Position numbers and translations under genes: made by a program. The notes under the pieces are model-generated. The model was not told where the DNA came from, made no database searches, and was given only the letters and a program-made list of their open reading frames with translations. A stretch of 64,000 nucleotides of DNA from Chrysogorgia sp. JL179-B06 (Eukaryota > Cnidaria > Anthozoa > Scleralcyonacea > Chrysogorgiidae), in NCBI GenBank assembly GCA_035772405.1, contig JAYKKM010000310.1, positions 959,001 to 1,023,000 of the forward strand. Reading direction: 5' to 3'. Within the stretch, counting starts at the first letter, position 1. Every line of letters starts with the position of its first letter. Positions 41,467-53,833 of this stretch are shown here, piece after piece.

Positions 41467-41866
41467 GTGACATCCGGAAGGTCTGTAGTATTCATAATAT
41501 ATAGTTATAAAAAAACAGAATTTCTATGATATCGCATTTCAACCTTTTTATGTGTTAATCTGCATTACAATATTTATATTACGACAATATTTTAAAAAGA
41601 AGCACAAACACCAAAAGCTTACGTTGCGAGGACATAAACGCAATTAAAAAATATGTAAAATATATGTGAATATTTTTATTAATAATTTTGGTAATGTTTA
41701 GTTACTTGTCATTTTTGCCGCAGACAAATGGATGTTTAGTTAATAAAAGCTGCTTTAATTCTTCTGTTGTTAGTATTATTTAACAGGGAAGTACACTGGT
41801 AGCAATTTCTATAATAAACGCATTAAAGTTGTGTGCTTGTTAGCAGATTACAAGATTATGTTCGGA
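41467..41866. other. AT-rich spacer inside the composite unit
   Basis: Upstream of the Rep start; no gene or clear motif seen. Confidence 0.4.
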
Positions 41867-42118
41867 CAATCATTTTCAAAAGTTTTGGGACAATCGCTAG
41901 ATTTGACTCATTTCCCCCTTTTTGTGATTCCCCGGGCCCCTGTTCAATGTTGTATGCCATATCTACAGCGAATTTCGTCGAAATGATAACTTGTTTCACT
42001 AGACAACATTGTAAAGGGAGGGGGAGGGAGGGAAAGTAGCCCCGTTGTCAAATAGATGATATAGATCAAGTATATGTTAGAAAATCTCAGGTGTCCCAAC
42101 GACTTTTAAAATTGATTG
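41867..42118 (+). repeat. Direct end repeat, copy 2
   Basis: Same orientation as copy 1. Ends ...aaaattgattg followed by TA. Confidence 0.9.
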
Positions 42119-42479
42119 TAGTTGTATTAATTTATTTTGTAAAAAGAACTAGAAAGATATACTTGTTTAATATAATAATTTCAAACAATCATGTATACTT
42201 GTTTTACTTTATATATAATTGTCTACAGAAACCATGTTTTCCACACAGTAAAATTCTCTATGGTAGCCTCCTCTGCAGACAACCCTGTCTTCAGTTTTGT
42301 GACATTTTCAATCTATATAATGTTTTGGGCGAGCCAAAGAAAGAAATAAGAGCAGCCCATGCTCTTATTTATTTCTTCACTCAGGCCCACACTCTTATTT
42401 ATTTCTTTGACTCGGCCAAGACATATGGACTAAAAATGTTGCAAAACTGAAAACGTTGTAGCTAGGAAGAAACAGAGTT
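42119..42479. other. Unannotated flank
   Basis: Low-complexity ctcttatttatttctt words are repeated around 42,360-42,410. No gene seen. Confidence 0.35.
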
Positions 42480-42735
42480 GCCTATAAATATTTTTATAGG
42501 TTTTTTCCATATAATTCTATACAACTTGCTATAGCCTGCTTATAGAAACCTATTAATTTCTATAGGTTGCCTATAGAAACTTCTATAGAAACTTCTATAG
42601 AAATTTCTATAGGGCCACCTATAGAAAGTGTTCCAATTACCTATACAGACCTATAGGTATGCCGTTTCCCTATAGAAACCTATAGGTCATCCTATAGAGC
42701 ATTCTATAGGTCGCCTATAGAATTTTTTCATAAGG
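42480..42735. repeat. ctatag palindrome-rich array
   Basis: About twenty occurrences of ctatag within 250 bp, as ctatagaaa, cctatag, ctataggt in both orientations. Irregular spacing; no coding. Confidence 0.75.
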
Positions 42736-42769
42736 TGGTATAGGAAATACCTTTAAGTACTTTCAAATC

Positions 42770-43240
42770 CCCCATGTCAAGGGTGATTTTTCCATTTTCA
42801 TTCCAATGCATCCTTTCGATGTGTTTGATTACTGTTTGGGCATTCTTCTTTGGTTTTTCCCCGTCACATTTGCATGTTATTGTTACATTTCCCTCCGAGA
42901 ACAGCTTTTTAAGCAGCCCTCTCCAGGAAAGTTCCCAAAGATTTTTCTTTTTGAATGTCCCCGATGCCCTCCCTGATATTCACCCCGAGTTTGATCAGAC
43001 TTTGAGAGGGCAACTGAAAAGTAGTTCTCTATTGATAGACTTTTTGACTTACTGAATTCAAGAAATACTCTAGGTAAAGGCTACAAGAAACCACCACATT
43101 TCTCAACAAAGGAGAGACGGGAAGCTATTCTGAAATCCACTGCAAACTATCTACTAGCATTAACAACAGATTCCGATACGCCAGAGTCACTTGCAACTCA
43201 TCGACGAAAGATATTCGTTATAGGGTTCGTGACAACAAGG
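42770..43240 (+). pseudogene. P-element/THAP9-type transposase exon
   Basis: The conserved P-element C-terminal motif DRLFDLLNSRNTLGKGYK is present at about 43,040-43,095. THRRKIFVIGFVTT follows, running into a possible splice donor near 43,240. The upstream part (PDALPDIHPEFDQTLRGQL) is in a different frame, so a shift near 43,030 is likely. An isolated exon; no start. Confidence 0.65.
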
Positions 43241-43421
43241 TATTTAATATCATGATATTATGGAGTAGATACTGTAGCTTCTGTTTTGTGTGTTGTACTG
43301 CACTGCACTGCCTCAGAGCAAACAAAGATGAAAACCATTTTATATAGGTTATATATTTTATGAGACAGGTACCTGCATGAACATTAGTTCAATAGGTGAA
43401 AGAAAAAGTAATGTATATAAA
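43241..43421. other. Intron-like or intergenic stretch
   Basis: No gene or repeat seen. Confidence 0.3.
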
Positions 43422-43648
43422 GTGTAGTAAACTTGAATGTCAGAACCAATCCAATGCCTTGGCAAGAAATTTAACTTGCAACCTCTGGATTTCTAGTCGA
43501 CAAACGCTCTACTGACCGAGCTGCAGTACAGAATCCTGTGGCGTGAGCGATATGGTGCAAGGCAGATTTGGAGTTGCATTTTTCACAACTGGTACCAGTT
43601 GGGTCTTAATTAAAACAAATCTTTTTGACACTCAAGTTTACTAAACCT
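43422..43648 (-). mobile_element. tRNA-like MITE/SINE
   Basis: Ends agtgtagtaaacttgaatgtc and gacactcaagtttactaaacc are inverted copies. Read on the - strand the interior has a box-A-like AGCTCGGTCAGTAGAGCG and a box-B-like GGTTGCAAGTT at tRNA spacing. This suggests a tRNA-derived SINE core inside a TIR element. Confidence 0.55.
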
Positions 43649-44404
43649 TACTTTAACTGACATCTACTGACAACATGCCAAATATATTATCCTTAAAGTT
43701 AAATAGGGTCATGTTTAAAAATTAATGTGCATGTGCGAAATGTGCATGTGTAACAAGTCAGTAAAAAGGAAATTTCCTTGTTTAAAACCAAACTTGAAAC
43801 TTAAGAGTTGGGAAGATGCTGCAGTCATTGAACTACAACACCACCTACTGTCTCAGATCTCACTCTCCAGATATACAGTAATATTAAGTACTAGAAATAC
43901 GTGTACGCAACAACCCCTCGCCCGCTTACTGTTTGAGGCTTTAATATTGCCAAACTGAACAGATTTTTTCCAAGTGGGAAAGTCTGCCAACACAATTGTC
44001 TCGCAGGCAGGGTTGGAAACCAATTGTGTAACATATTGATTATTGAAATTAATAATTAATTTTAATAATTATTAATTTAAATAATAATTTTATTAATTAT
44101 ATATTACATAATTAAAGTTAATTATGTCAGTTATGCTTTTAATAATAAATTTCAACATGCATGTTTACAGTAACAGTGGCATACTCATAATTTTACTCAA
44201 AGTACAATTGTATTCACGAGACTGTATAACCTTGTACATACATGTATCCTACTGTAATAATTTATCTGCATGTTCCTTATTGTCTAATTGTCACTATAAG
44301 CAGATACATGTACCCTACTGTAATAATGTAATCTGCATGTTCCTTATTGTCTAATTGTTAGTAGCAGATACCAAAAGATTCCATACCTAAATTTATCCTA
44401 GACC
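43649..44404. other. Non-coding stretch with AT palindromes
   Basis: A run of taattaat-type palindromes lies at 44,033-44,115, and the direct repeat gtaataat...tgcatgttccttattgtctaattgt occurs twice (about 44,255 and 44,320). No gene. Confidence 0.35.
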
Positions 44405-46052
44405 AAATTGATAAGCCTGATAAACCTTTTATTCTTTTAGAAGACTTCTGTTTCTTAACTTTTATTAATATTATATAATTATGCACATTCATGTACCAGT
44501 ATTTCAATGGTATATTCAAGTACCGGTAACACAATTTAAAAAAATGAAATGACAAAAGCCCATAATATACAACAAAGAACGATATTTCTTAATCTAATTA
44601 TTTCACCAATATATGTATATTACTTCAGGATGAAATTCCTTTCAGCTGCTTCTTGTCAGTGAGGTGATACCACTTGTTTAATCCCTAACATGTTCCCCTG
44701 ACACAGTGAGTGTTAACCTACCCAATTATACATTATTTATCCTTCAAAAGCTGTGTAAAAATATACATTGAAAGCCTAGGACTGGCACTGTCCAGGCCTA
44801 CTATCCAGGACAAAGGTGAATTTAAACAGACACACTAAGCCATTGGCCAGAAGGGCATATGCCATAATATCAGATGAGCGTAAATGCTGATTGTTATAGC
44901 CAGTATGGTGTATGTTTCAATCACATGTAAGCCAGGCCCAGGTCGTGGCTGGCCAGGTTGGTCCTATAGACTTGCAATATATGTAAACACAGCTAAAGTC
45001 TGTAATTTTTTACATCCTTACTACAAGACACCAGTATACTCTATATCAGCTAATTTTTTAGTTTTGCAATGAGTGTTGTCTCACTATATATTGATAAGCT
45101 CGATAAACCTTTTATTCTGTTAGAAGACTTCTGTTGCTTTTATTAATATATATAATATTATATTATATAATTATGCATACATGTACCAGTATTTCAATGG
45201 TATTCAAGTACTGGTAACACATTTCAAAAAGATGAAATGACAAAAGGATTAGGGTTAGCGATTATTTGAATTTCGGTTTGTTGATATATCGAGAAAGCGC
45301 CAATCAGACATCACGAAATCACTCTTTGAAGGGCTTTTGCTCGAAATTTAATAGTCCTTACATAAGATATACCAATAAATTATGTGCTTTATTATAATAT
45401 TGCAGAATAACAAATGTTAATACAAATTTTGAATGGCAGATTTTATACTTTTATTTAAATTATCCATCACCATTGTTTCACTCGGTCACTTTGCAACCTC
45501 ATCCACAATGGAATAATTGCAATACTTGATAATTAGTCTATATAGTGAGTACCAGTACTGGTGGTACGGATGTAAAAAAAGTACAGATTATAGCTGTATT
45601 TATACTGCAAGTCTATAGGACTAACCAGGACCAACCTGGCTGGATGCCACCTTGGGCCTGGCTTACATTTTACTCACTTTAATAGTCTAAACATGCACCA
45701 CACTGGTTATAACAATCAGTGTTTATACGCTCATCTGATGGCATGCTGGTCTGGCCAATGGCATAGTGTTTGTGTAAACACCTTTGTGCTGTATTAGGCC
45801 TAGACAATGCCAGTCCTGGGCTTGCAATTTATATATTTACACAGCTTTTGTAGGATATATACTGTATATAGATACTGTATAATTGGGTAGGTTAACACTC
45901 ACTGCATGTGTCAGGGGAACACATTAGGAATTAAACAACTGGTATCATCTCACTGATAACAAGCAGCTGAAGGGAATTTCATCTTGAATTAATGATATAT
46001 TGGTGAAATAATTAGATTAAGCAATGTTCTTTGTTGCATATTATGGACTAAC
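44405..46052. mobile_element. Foldback element with 430-bp arms and internal direct repeats
   Basis: Arms at about 44,557-44,985 and 45,605-46,052 are inverted copies (e.g. aacaaagaac, ggtgaaataattag). A block at 44,405-44,555 is repeated directly at 45,088-45,246 in the loop. ttagggtt/aaccctaa words flank. No transposase, so non-autonomous. Confidence 0.75.
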
Positions 46053-46500
46053 CCTAATCCTAATCCTAAAATCCTAACCCTAAAACTGACTTGGGTTGAT
46101 GTTATAATAATTTTAAATTTCGGTTGCCATGACGCCATGCCAAAAGTGAAATGTTCCGACCACAATATATTTTGAAGTACTAACTCTAAGAACTCATTCT
46201 ACATATCTAATGAAAGCTTGATTAACAGCCTCTGACATACCTACAAAAATATTTTTGTAACTGATACCTAACAGCTTGAAAAAAGCGACGACGCTTGGAT
46301 TAGATTGACAAACTCCGTATAAATATTTTAGATATTCAGACGACGATATCTTTTGAACTACTAACGCAAGAAAATCATGCTATACATCAAATAAGTCAAC
46401 GCAGTCAAAAGGGTAAGCATTGTCAATATTTGTCACCAGTGTTAAATCATGCGTACCAACACATTTAGACCTAAAAATGTGTAATAACTGTTTTATTGCA
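46053..46500. other. Unannotated stretch
   Basis: Short taaccctaa-type repeats at the left edge; nothing else recognised. Confidence 0.3.
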
Positions 46501-47356
46501 GATTGTTAAAGAATCTTCAGAGGCATCTACTTCTCAATGTGTTGATGATGGAAGAAATATGCGTTGAACAGACCGAGCTACGATCTGCGTCTAGCACAGC
46601 TGAGATTCCAAAGCAGCAATCTTACCAAGAAAACATGTGGGTATATGTTTTGAATTATAATTTTTATCAAACAATAATATATACATGTAAATGTTCCCAT
46701 TTATAGTATCAGTGTATCAGTTTACTATTGTAACAGAAACGCATATTATCATTCTTGGCATTTCTTGCAAGTTGTAATTGTCGTGCAAGGTGTTACTCAC
46801 CTGTGTACAGTAAATGGCTGTGCTATTCATATAATATATATCATATTCATAAATACATTTTTTCTGTTTAATATCTCTTCAAGGAGCTTGTTCCAATAAT
46901 CATACACAATTTCATTCAAAATAGATCCAATTGTACATTGAAATTTAACACAATTTTATTCTTACAGATTATGTCGAAGAAATATTCCAGACAACACTTG
47001 GTGCCATCAAAGACAAAATACTGGAACAGGCCATAAAATAATTGACAGACCTTACACCACCACCACCAATGAATACCATGCAGCGCAGTGAGGCAATGAA
47101 AAAACAAAAAGCTTGGGAAAGTATGCCTTTTGATGATGTACCACCACAAATCCAGGTACAGTAATATCAAACAAAACTGAGAAATAAAGGCATTGGGTAA
47201 TTTTAATTTTATTATTTCTTACAGTATCCAGTGGTTTGACTGCCCAGAACCAAGGACCAAACACTACAAAGAAGAGGGCCCAGCCAAAATGTTCTATATA
47301 TAAAGAACCGATGAAAGGCCACAAAAATGTGATCAATTGTCCAAAGAACCAAAGAT
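46501..47356 (+). pseudogene. Three exon-like blocks of a transposon-derived or host gene
   Basis: Blocks at 46,501-46,637, about 46,969-47,155 and about 47,225-47,356 each follow a ...cag acceptor and (first two) end at a gt donor. The last ends KPKC-like CSIYKEPMKGHKNVINCP, a zinc-knuckle-type C-terminus. In-frame stops or shifts near 46,563 and 47,040 show decay. They may be the 3' part of the CIDE-N gene, separated by later insertions. Confidence 0.4.
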
Positions 47357-48520
47357 GATCACATACATGTTTTTTCTGTTGTTTTCTCTGGTATAATATG
47401 TAAATATGATTTCTTATAATGGGGATTATGCAGGTTTATATCATGCTTTTGTTATCACCACCAAGCCTTGCTTTTGTGTTATATTATGTTTTCGCAACAC
47501 TAAAGAGAGAAAGTGAGGCTTTGTGGTAATAACAATAGTTATAGAGATACATTAACCCACACACAGGTAAACACAAACCTGTATTTTTGTACCAGGTAAA
47601 AGGTTTCAATTTAACAAGAAAATATCAAAAGATATATTATTTTTAGCCAGAAGGAATCTAAAGTCTAATTCTGCAATCTTCTAACCGCTCCATTTGTTAG
47701 TCACTATAAGCATTATTATAAAAACATTTTGACCAAGTATACATGCATGGGCTAGTTTTGTATGGGGGCTATATACATATATACATATATAATAAAGGTA
47801 ATATTTGGCATTTCACTCGATCAAACTACATGTTGAACTACATATATACATATACATCATTTCCGATATAACTTGCAAGTCTGCAAATCATTCTTGATCA
47901 GAGACTAGTTCTTCATAACCTCCATGGTTGTTACTTTCAACCTTAAATGTTCATGAGCATATTGCATGGTATGCACATGAGGCAGAGGGATTCTTTTTTC
48001 CTTCAAACGGCCATGTACTAGCTTGTTAAACTGTCTGTAGGCAATCCCATGAAGAAACCTAGGAATCATTACAGCAAGTATACATAATATATAGTCACCG
48101 ACTCACATGAGCTGATCAGATTGACATACATGTATGTCAATACATGTATATATAATATACTGTATTATATGTGACAGTATGAGTATGGACAAAGTTTGTT
48201 TTAGACTTTCAGCTTCAATTTACCTTTCTTTTGACCCGATTTGACATTATCGACGTCCTTCCCATGTTTTACAACCTGCTGCGACTTCCAAGACACAAAG
48301 CACCGAAGTGGGGATGCTGTGCAATACACAAAGGTTCTTCACCAACGGCTTCAAGAACTTGCTTATCACTCAAGACAGTGGCACATTTTGGGATTTCTGC
48401 ACAGCAACAACATTCCTTTGGGTTTTCCAAAAGCTCAGTCTTACAGTTAACTGAATCGCTCAATAAACCATAACTTACCATGAATTGGTAGGTTCAGCAC
48501 CATACTTTCTTCGCGGTCGT
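47357..48520. other. Unannotated stretch
   Basis: Simple catatata-type runs at about 47,770-47,860 and 48,120-48,170. Overlapping open frames at 48,231-48,481 on both strands show no supporting feature. Confidence 0.3.
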
Positions 48521-49716
48521 ACTAATTACCGACAAAAGCCGACAAAAAGGCAAACAAATACCGACAAAAACTGACAAAAAGACTTAAATGATTCTACTAC
48601 GATCAATATATGTGAAACTGGCATAAATCTGTTCTTCTTATAGATATCGAAGGATTTGTCGCTTAATTGTAGAATACCCCGCCACTTACTATTTGCATAT
48701 ATACTAAGGGTCAAATTACGGAAAGTTCATCATATACAATTGCTTCGTTCTATTTTAAAACCCCATTTAATTTGATAACTATCAACAAGTACACACAATA
48801 TAAACCTTCGGCATTATATTTAAAGAGATTTTGGAGCAACCTGGTTTGTATTTCTGTCTTTAAATGCGGTTTCAAAAGTGGCGGGGTATTCTGCAATCGC
48901 TCCGGATTTGTTAAGAAATACTGAACTGAAGTACTGTCACTGTTCTTGTTTTGTAAAACATTTCTACTTTCTAGTAAAATTTTCGAAACCTTAGAATTAC
49001 CAAGGCTATGCAAAATTTCTACTGTGATCAAACAAACGTAGATGGTAATAGCTAATTTTAGAGTCCTCAACAAAGCTAAAGCCGGAGGCCCTGGGGGATT
49101 AAATATCAAGTGGGAGAGTATAAAAGGAAGTGTCAAGTGTGAAACCGCTATTGTTTCAGCTCAAGCAGGACAACTTATATATGAACAGACACAAGAAAAT
49201 GAAAGGATACTGAGAATGAAAAACGAAATCCATATCAGTTTTTTATTGGCTTTTTTTAAGGAGCTTTTATACATAACGCAAAATTGCAATCAGGTTCTAC
49301 TTTTCGCAACGATAGCGGTAAATATTTTTTTTGGGACTTGTCTCGCAATGTTTGTATTGTGCAATGATAATCTTCTAAAAAAGTATGTTTCATATATAGT
49401 GACATCATAAATGAAAGCGTTTTGAATAGCGCATTCATAGTCATGCAAATTGTCTAAAAAAAAGCCGACAAATGGCAAACAAATACCGACAAAAACTGAC
49501 AAAAAGACATTTAAATGATTCTACTACGATCAATATATGTGAAACTGGCATAAATCTGTTCTTCTTATAGATATCGAAGGATTTGTTAAGAAATACTGAA
49601 CTGAAGTACTGTCACTGTTCTTGTTTTGTAAAAAGTATGTTTCATATATAGTGACATCATAAATGAAAGCGTTTTGAATAGCGCATTCATAGTCATGCAA
49701 ATTGTCTAAAAAAAGA
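48521..49716. repeat. Duplicated 5' region of the MULE-like element
   Basis: 49,458-49,716 is a shortened second copy of 48,521-49,457. It joins three pieces of the first copy, with deletions between short matching words (ggatttgt; taaaa). Replication slippage explains both joins. Confidence 0.8.
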
Positions 49717-49721
49717 ATGTT

Positions 49722-52700
49722 ATGGATGAGTCTTTAGTCATCGTTACATCGATGGCTGTAAAAGGTTCAGAATGTCGTATTCATTCCTATTGTCATCTTG
49801 ACACTGCTCACACTCACGACTTCTCACGAGTTCTCCGAAATCGATTCGAAATTTGTATCGCTTCTGACATGGCTGGAAAATGGCAATTCGTTCGTGGTGG
49901 CAAAAAGGGACGAATTCCCCGATGGCCATGTGCCGTATGTACCACGGAGTGCACGACCAATGCCATCTTTTGCGACAATTGTGGCCAATGGGCACATTAT
50001 TCCTGTGAAGATCTTCGCAAAAGTGAGTTCCAGGAGCTTTCAGATATCACGTATCTATATCTGTACAGCATGTCGCGTCGATCGGAAAAGGAAGTTCGAT
50101 TTTAAGAAATCACTCCAAAGGCTGAATGAAGCTTCCCGCGCCAAAGCCAGAGACATTAAGAACCTGCGAGAGGCAGCCATGCAAGAGAAGGTATTTCTTA
50201 GCAATCAACCTTTGCAGTCCACCACGAAGAAACATGTAGCAACCGGGAACATCCACCCGTATTCCGCGTCAGTGATTGAAAGATCTCGTGGTTCATCGTC
50301 GCGGGTACCTCGTCATGTGACAGGAGATGGTAACTGCCTGTTCAATTCCGTGTCAGTTTGCATCTGTGGAAACGAAAGCATGGCGTGCGAGCTTCGAGTA
50401 CGAACCTGCCTTGAGCTTGTTCTGAATTTTGAATACTACAAGAACCACTACCAGTACCGCGATTTTGTTCGCGTGTCTCCTGATCTGGAGGAGGCGAGCC
50501 GGATGTGCGCAATTGATCGAGAATATTCGTCGGTTTTCGAAATGCAAGCACTATCATCTGTGATTGGTCGGGAAATAATGTCAGTATATCCAGCCATGAA
50601 TGCTCTGCTCGACAATTGTCTGAGTATATTGAACACTGTTATTATGCCGAGAATGCCCACGTCTAGGAGGAGTGGCGAGAGAATCTACCTATTGTGGACT
50701 AAAATGGTCGGGCCCATTCCTCACCCGCTTGGTAAGATCTGGACACCAAACCACTTTGTCCCTTTAATCCAGAAACCTGGTGTCCAATCAGATCCACAGA
50801 CATCTTCACCCACCAACATTGACAGTCCTCGGCCTAACTTCGTAACATCTCCATTACAGACAACTGCCTTTTCCAAGCTAGATAGCTCGTCACCACCGAG
50901 TGTGATAACTGATGAACACTCACCAACCGTCCCGCCACCAAAAGGGTCATGGATGGATGACGTGGAACCATTGATACCATCGCCATATAGATCTCCTTGT
51001 TACTCTGAGATCAACCATTCCACCAGCAGCGAAGTGTTAGACTAACAGCAACCAACAGTACCACCTCCAGATAGATCTCCTTGTAACTCTAAGATCAACC
51101 AATCCACCAGCAGCGAAGTGTTCGACCAGAAGCAACCATTGTCAGTGAGATCCCGCGACTCGGAGAATCACCAATCGGCCAGCAACCATTCCAAAAACCC
51201 TTCAACAGAGCAAACATTACCAGGACGTTTTTTAGACGTTGGATCGCTGTGTGAGTTGTTGACGAATGAAACTGTCACAATCTCCACACTCCCAAAAGGT
51301 GTAAAAGAAAATGTTTACTTTGTTGCAAACAACGACAAAAACGTTACAAAAAGGAGGCGCGGAGAAAAAAGCAATTTTGAAGATGATTGTGGAGTATGGC
51401 TATCGAAAGCATCTTCAACCAAAAAGACTTTATTTCATTGTGTGAATGGGACATTCAAAGTTGTTGAAAAAAAGAATGGGCAGCACGCCACTAAACGAAA
51501 GAACGAATGGGTTCCGCTGGAACCTCAACCAGTTGACGAAGACATGATGATAATGAGGCGGTTCTATACATCGCTAAAAAGAAAATCGGACTATAAAAAA
51601 AGAGTTACTTGGATTGAAAAAGCATCTGCAGCAATGGGCGTTACCAGTATGGGTAAAGCAATCGTTGAGTATCTCGGAACATTTCCTCCAACAACAAGTG
51701 TGCATGGAAACAGCAAAAAAGGCGTCTGCAGCGAGTATGTGAGGACTTCCGCAGCCACAACAGAGAAAATCAATGACAGAGTAAAAAACGAACCTGCAAG
51801 AAATGTATATTGTGACATGGTATTAGATGGTTCCATGGATGCTCCAAGGAATCTAAAACAGGTGCAAAACTACAGACAAGCACAGGCTAGAGAAAACAAG
51901 TTACCTGGTGCAAACAGAAAAAACACTGCTGATGATGTGCAAACAATTATGAACATGATGAATGATCACCCATACATCCAGGAAATTGTTCAAATGAAGG
52001 GGAAGCCACCGATGGTTATCTTATACACAGACAACCAATTGAAAGATGTCACAAAGTTTTGTTTAACTGGGAACACTTCCATTCTTGGAGTTGATCGCAC
52101 ATTTACCCTTGGGGCGTGTTTTGTAACTCTGACAGTTTTTAAAAATAGCTACTTGCTGCGACGTTCAACCCAGTTGTCTCCGATAATGCTTGGTCCTTTG
52201 TTCCTTCACTGGGATGGTACATGCCAAACCTATCAACGCTTCTTTTCACATCTGCGAACAAAATTTGATGATAACATCAACACAGAGGTTGGCCTTTGTG
52301 ACCTTGTTATTGGATCGGATGAGGAAAAGGCAATCATGAAAGCAGTGCAACAAAGTTTTCCGAATGCCACCCAGCTCCTGTGCCAACGCCACCTAGAAGA
52401 GAATGTCAGACGGTATTTGCAACACAAAGTAGGAGTAGCTGACAAGTTGAAAAACGAAATAACTTCTTCAATCTTTGGCAAAGATGGATTGATCAATTCA
52501 AAAGATCTTCTTGAATTTGAAATCACGTCAATGGAAATGTCTAACACGTTCTTGGAAATCGCTCCTAACTTTGTGTCCTATTTTGACAATTCTCTTGTGC
52601 CACGAGTTCGAGATCACATTTACAAGCCCAGAATATCTGGAAATTGTATTCCGCTGAATTGCACGAACAACAACTGTGAGTCAATGAACAATATTTTGAA

Positions 52701-53067
52701 GCTCTCAACTAACTGGAAAGTACTCAAATTACCAGATTTAATTGAGAAGTTATATTCAATTGTGAAGATCCAGTATGCAGACATGAGACGTGCGCTCCAT
52801 GGACATGGGAACTATGAACTGATTCCCAAATTAAAACGTTTGGTATTGCCCCACAACGTATGGAGTCAGAAAAACGAAAGTGAGAAACACAGTCATTTTC
52901 AGAAGTTTATGTCCACCACTGCTGCAAAAAAGAAAAAAACAGTTACATCAACTGACGGTGATTTGGAGATACCAGTGGCACGCTCGGTAGCAAGGAAACC
53001 CGGGCAACGTAAACGTGTCCGTGCTGAGAGAACCAGAACTCAAGAAAAGAGACCTAAATTGACCTAA
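49722..53067 (+). pseudogene. PHD finger-OTU-MULE transposase fusion (frameshift and one stop)
   Basis: The PHD-type finger is at 49,914-50,080 (CAVC, FCDNC, HYSC, then CTAC after a one-base shift near 50,063). The OTU protease follows with GDGNCLF (Asp and Cys) near 50,325 and NHFVPL (His) near 50,753. A Ser/Pro-rich linker contains a 75-bp tandem repeat in which TAA at 51,043-51,045 stops the frame. The same frame reopens through 53,067 with the transposase: GVDRTF, GSDEEKAI, LLCQRHLEENV (C-x2-H) and NNNCESMNN, the expected D, D, E set. The C-terminus is basic. PHD fingers bind histone tails and OTU removes ubiquitin; both are plausible aids to transposition. Confidence 0.82.
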
Positions 53068-53833
53068 ATTGACAGACATGAAATTCAACATTTAAATGTA
53101 AAATATGTAACTTAGTTTTCTGTATAAAATTGTATATAATGTACATGTGTATCTTTATGTGTAATTTAACTTGTGTATCTTTATGTGTAATTTAACTTGT
53201 TAAATAAAACAAATACAATGTGCAAATATATTAGTATCAACCAGTATGGAATGTTGGTGATCGCAGTTGATGTGCAATGTTGATGTGCAGTGCACAGCGA
53301 CTAAAGTTGGTGCACAACTTGGTGCAAAAAATTATAAAGTATCCAAGTGGTGCACCAAAATTTTATTATAAACTAAAGAATTGTTGTATTAAAGTTGTAT
53401 GCAGCAAACATTTTTAACTACAATTGAGAAAGTTGTTAAACAAATCCAAGACAATTCTTACCTGTTTATCTTTTATACGACAGTGTTCAAAGAACAACCA
53501 TGCTTCTGAGTTCTGTTTTTAATAATACATGCATTGAAAGTTCTCATAGATGGAGGTACATTTTAGAGAGATTTTGTTATCCAAACAACAAAATTTTACC
53601 TTTGAGAAGCTAGATCATACCAAAAGCTAGATCATATGAAGCCTTTTATAGTTTTGTCGGTAGTTGTCTGCTTTTTTGTCGGTTTTTGTCAGCTTTTGTC
53701 GGTTTTTGTCAGCTTTTGTCGGTTTTTGTCGGTAATTAGTATGACCCTTTGAAACGGGCAAGTTTTAATATTCATTTGTAAATTTATTATATCACAATTT
53801 CGAATCTAAAGCAGAAAAATATATTCCTTTTAG
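53068..53833. other. 3' end of the MULE-like element and flank
   Basis: gtgtatctttatgtgtaatttaactt is repeated twice near 53,150. The right TIR with gtcggtttttgtcagc subrepeats spans about 53,655-53,740. No gene. Confidence 0.5.

Larger units (their letters stand above)
38145..42118. mobile_element. TA-flanked composite unit with Tc1/mariner transposase and Rep
   Basis: A 3,974-bp unit lies between TA dinucleotides (38,143-38,144 and 42,119-42,120). Its two ends are direct repeats of about 245-252 bp. Each has its own inverted ends of about 27 bp (caatca...ttgggaca). Only the outer repeat ends are flanked by TA; the inner ends are flanked by tccgaa/ttcgga. This fits one transposition event using the outermost ends. 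It carries a Tc1-type transposase (+) and a broken Rep (-), convergent. Confidence 0.7.
48521..53740 (+). mobile_element. MULE-like DNA transposon, 5.2 kb, with PHD-OTU-transposase gene
   Basis: Left end actaattaccgacaaaagcc matches the right end in inverted form (ggtaattagt at 53,731-53,740). Both ends contain cgacaaaa/ctgacaaaa subrepeats. No clear target duplication was found. It encodes one large protein. Confidence 0.8.

Noticed and set aside
38145..42118. Reading the 250-bp direct repeats as LTRs
   Set aside because: They have their own inverted ends and TA flanks, and no reverse transcriptase, primer site or polypurine tract lies between them.
46040..46090. ctaaccctaa words as possible telomere repeat
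   Set aside because: Too few and irregular; they are tied to foldback element ends and recur at 62,450.
48231..49502. Several 60-130 codon frames on both strands
   Set aside because: They overlap each other and the duplicated MULE 5' region and show no motif.
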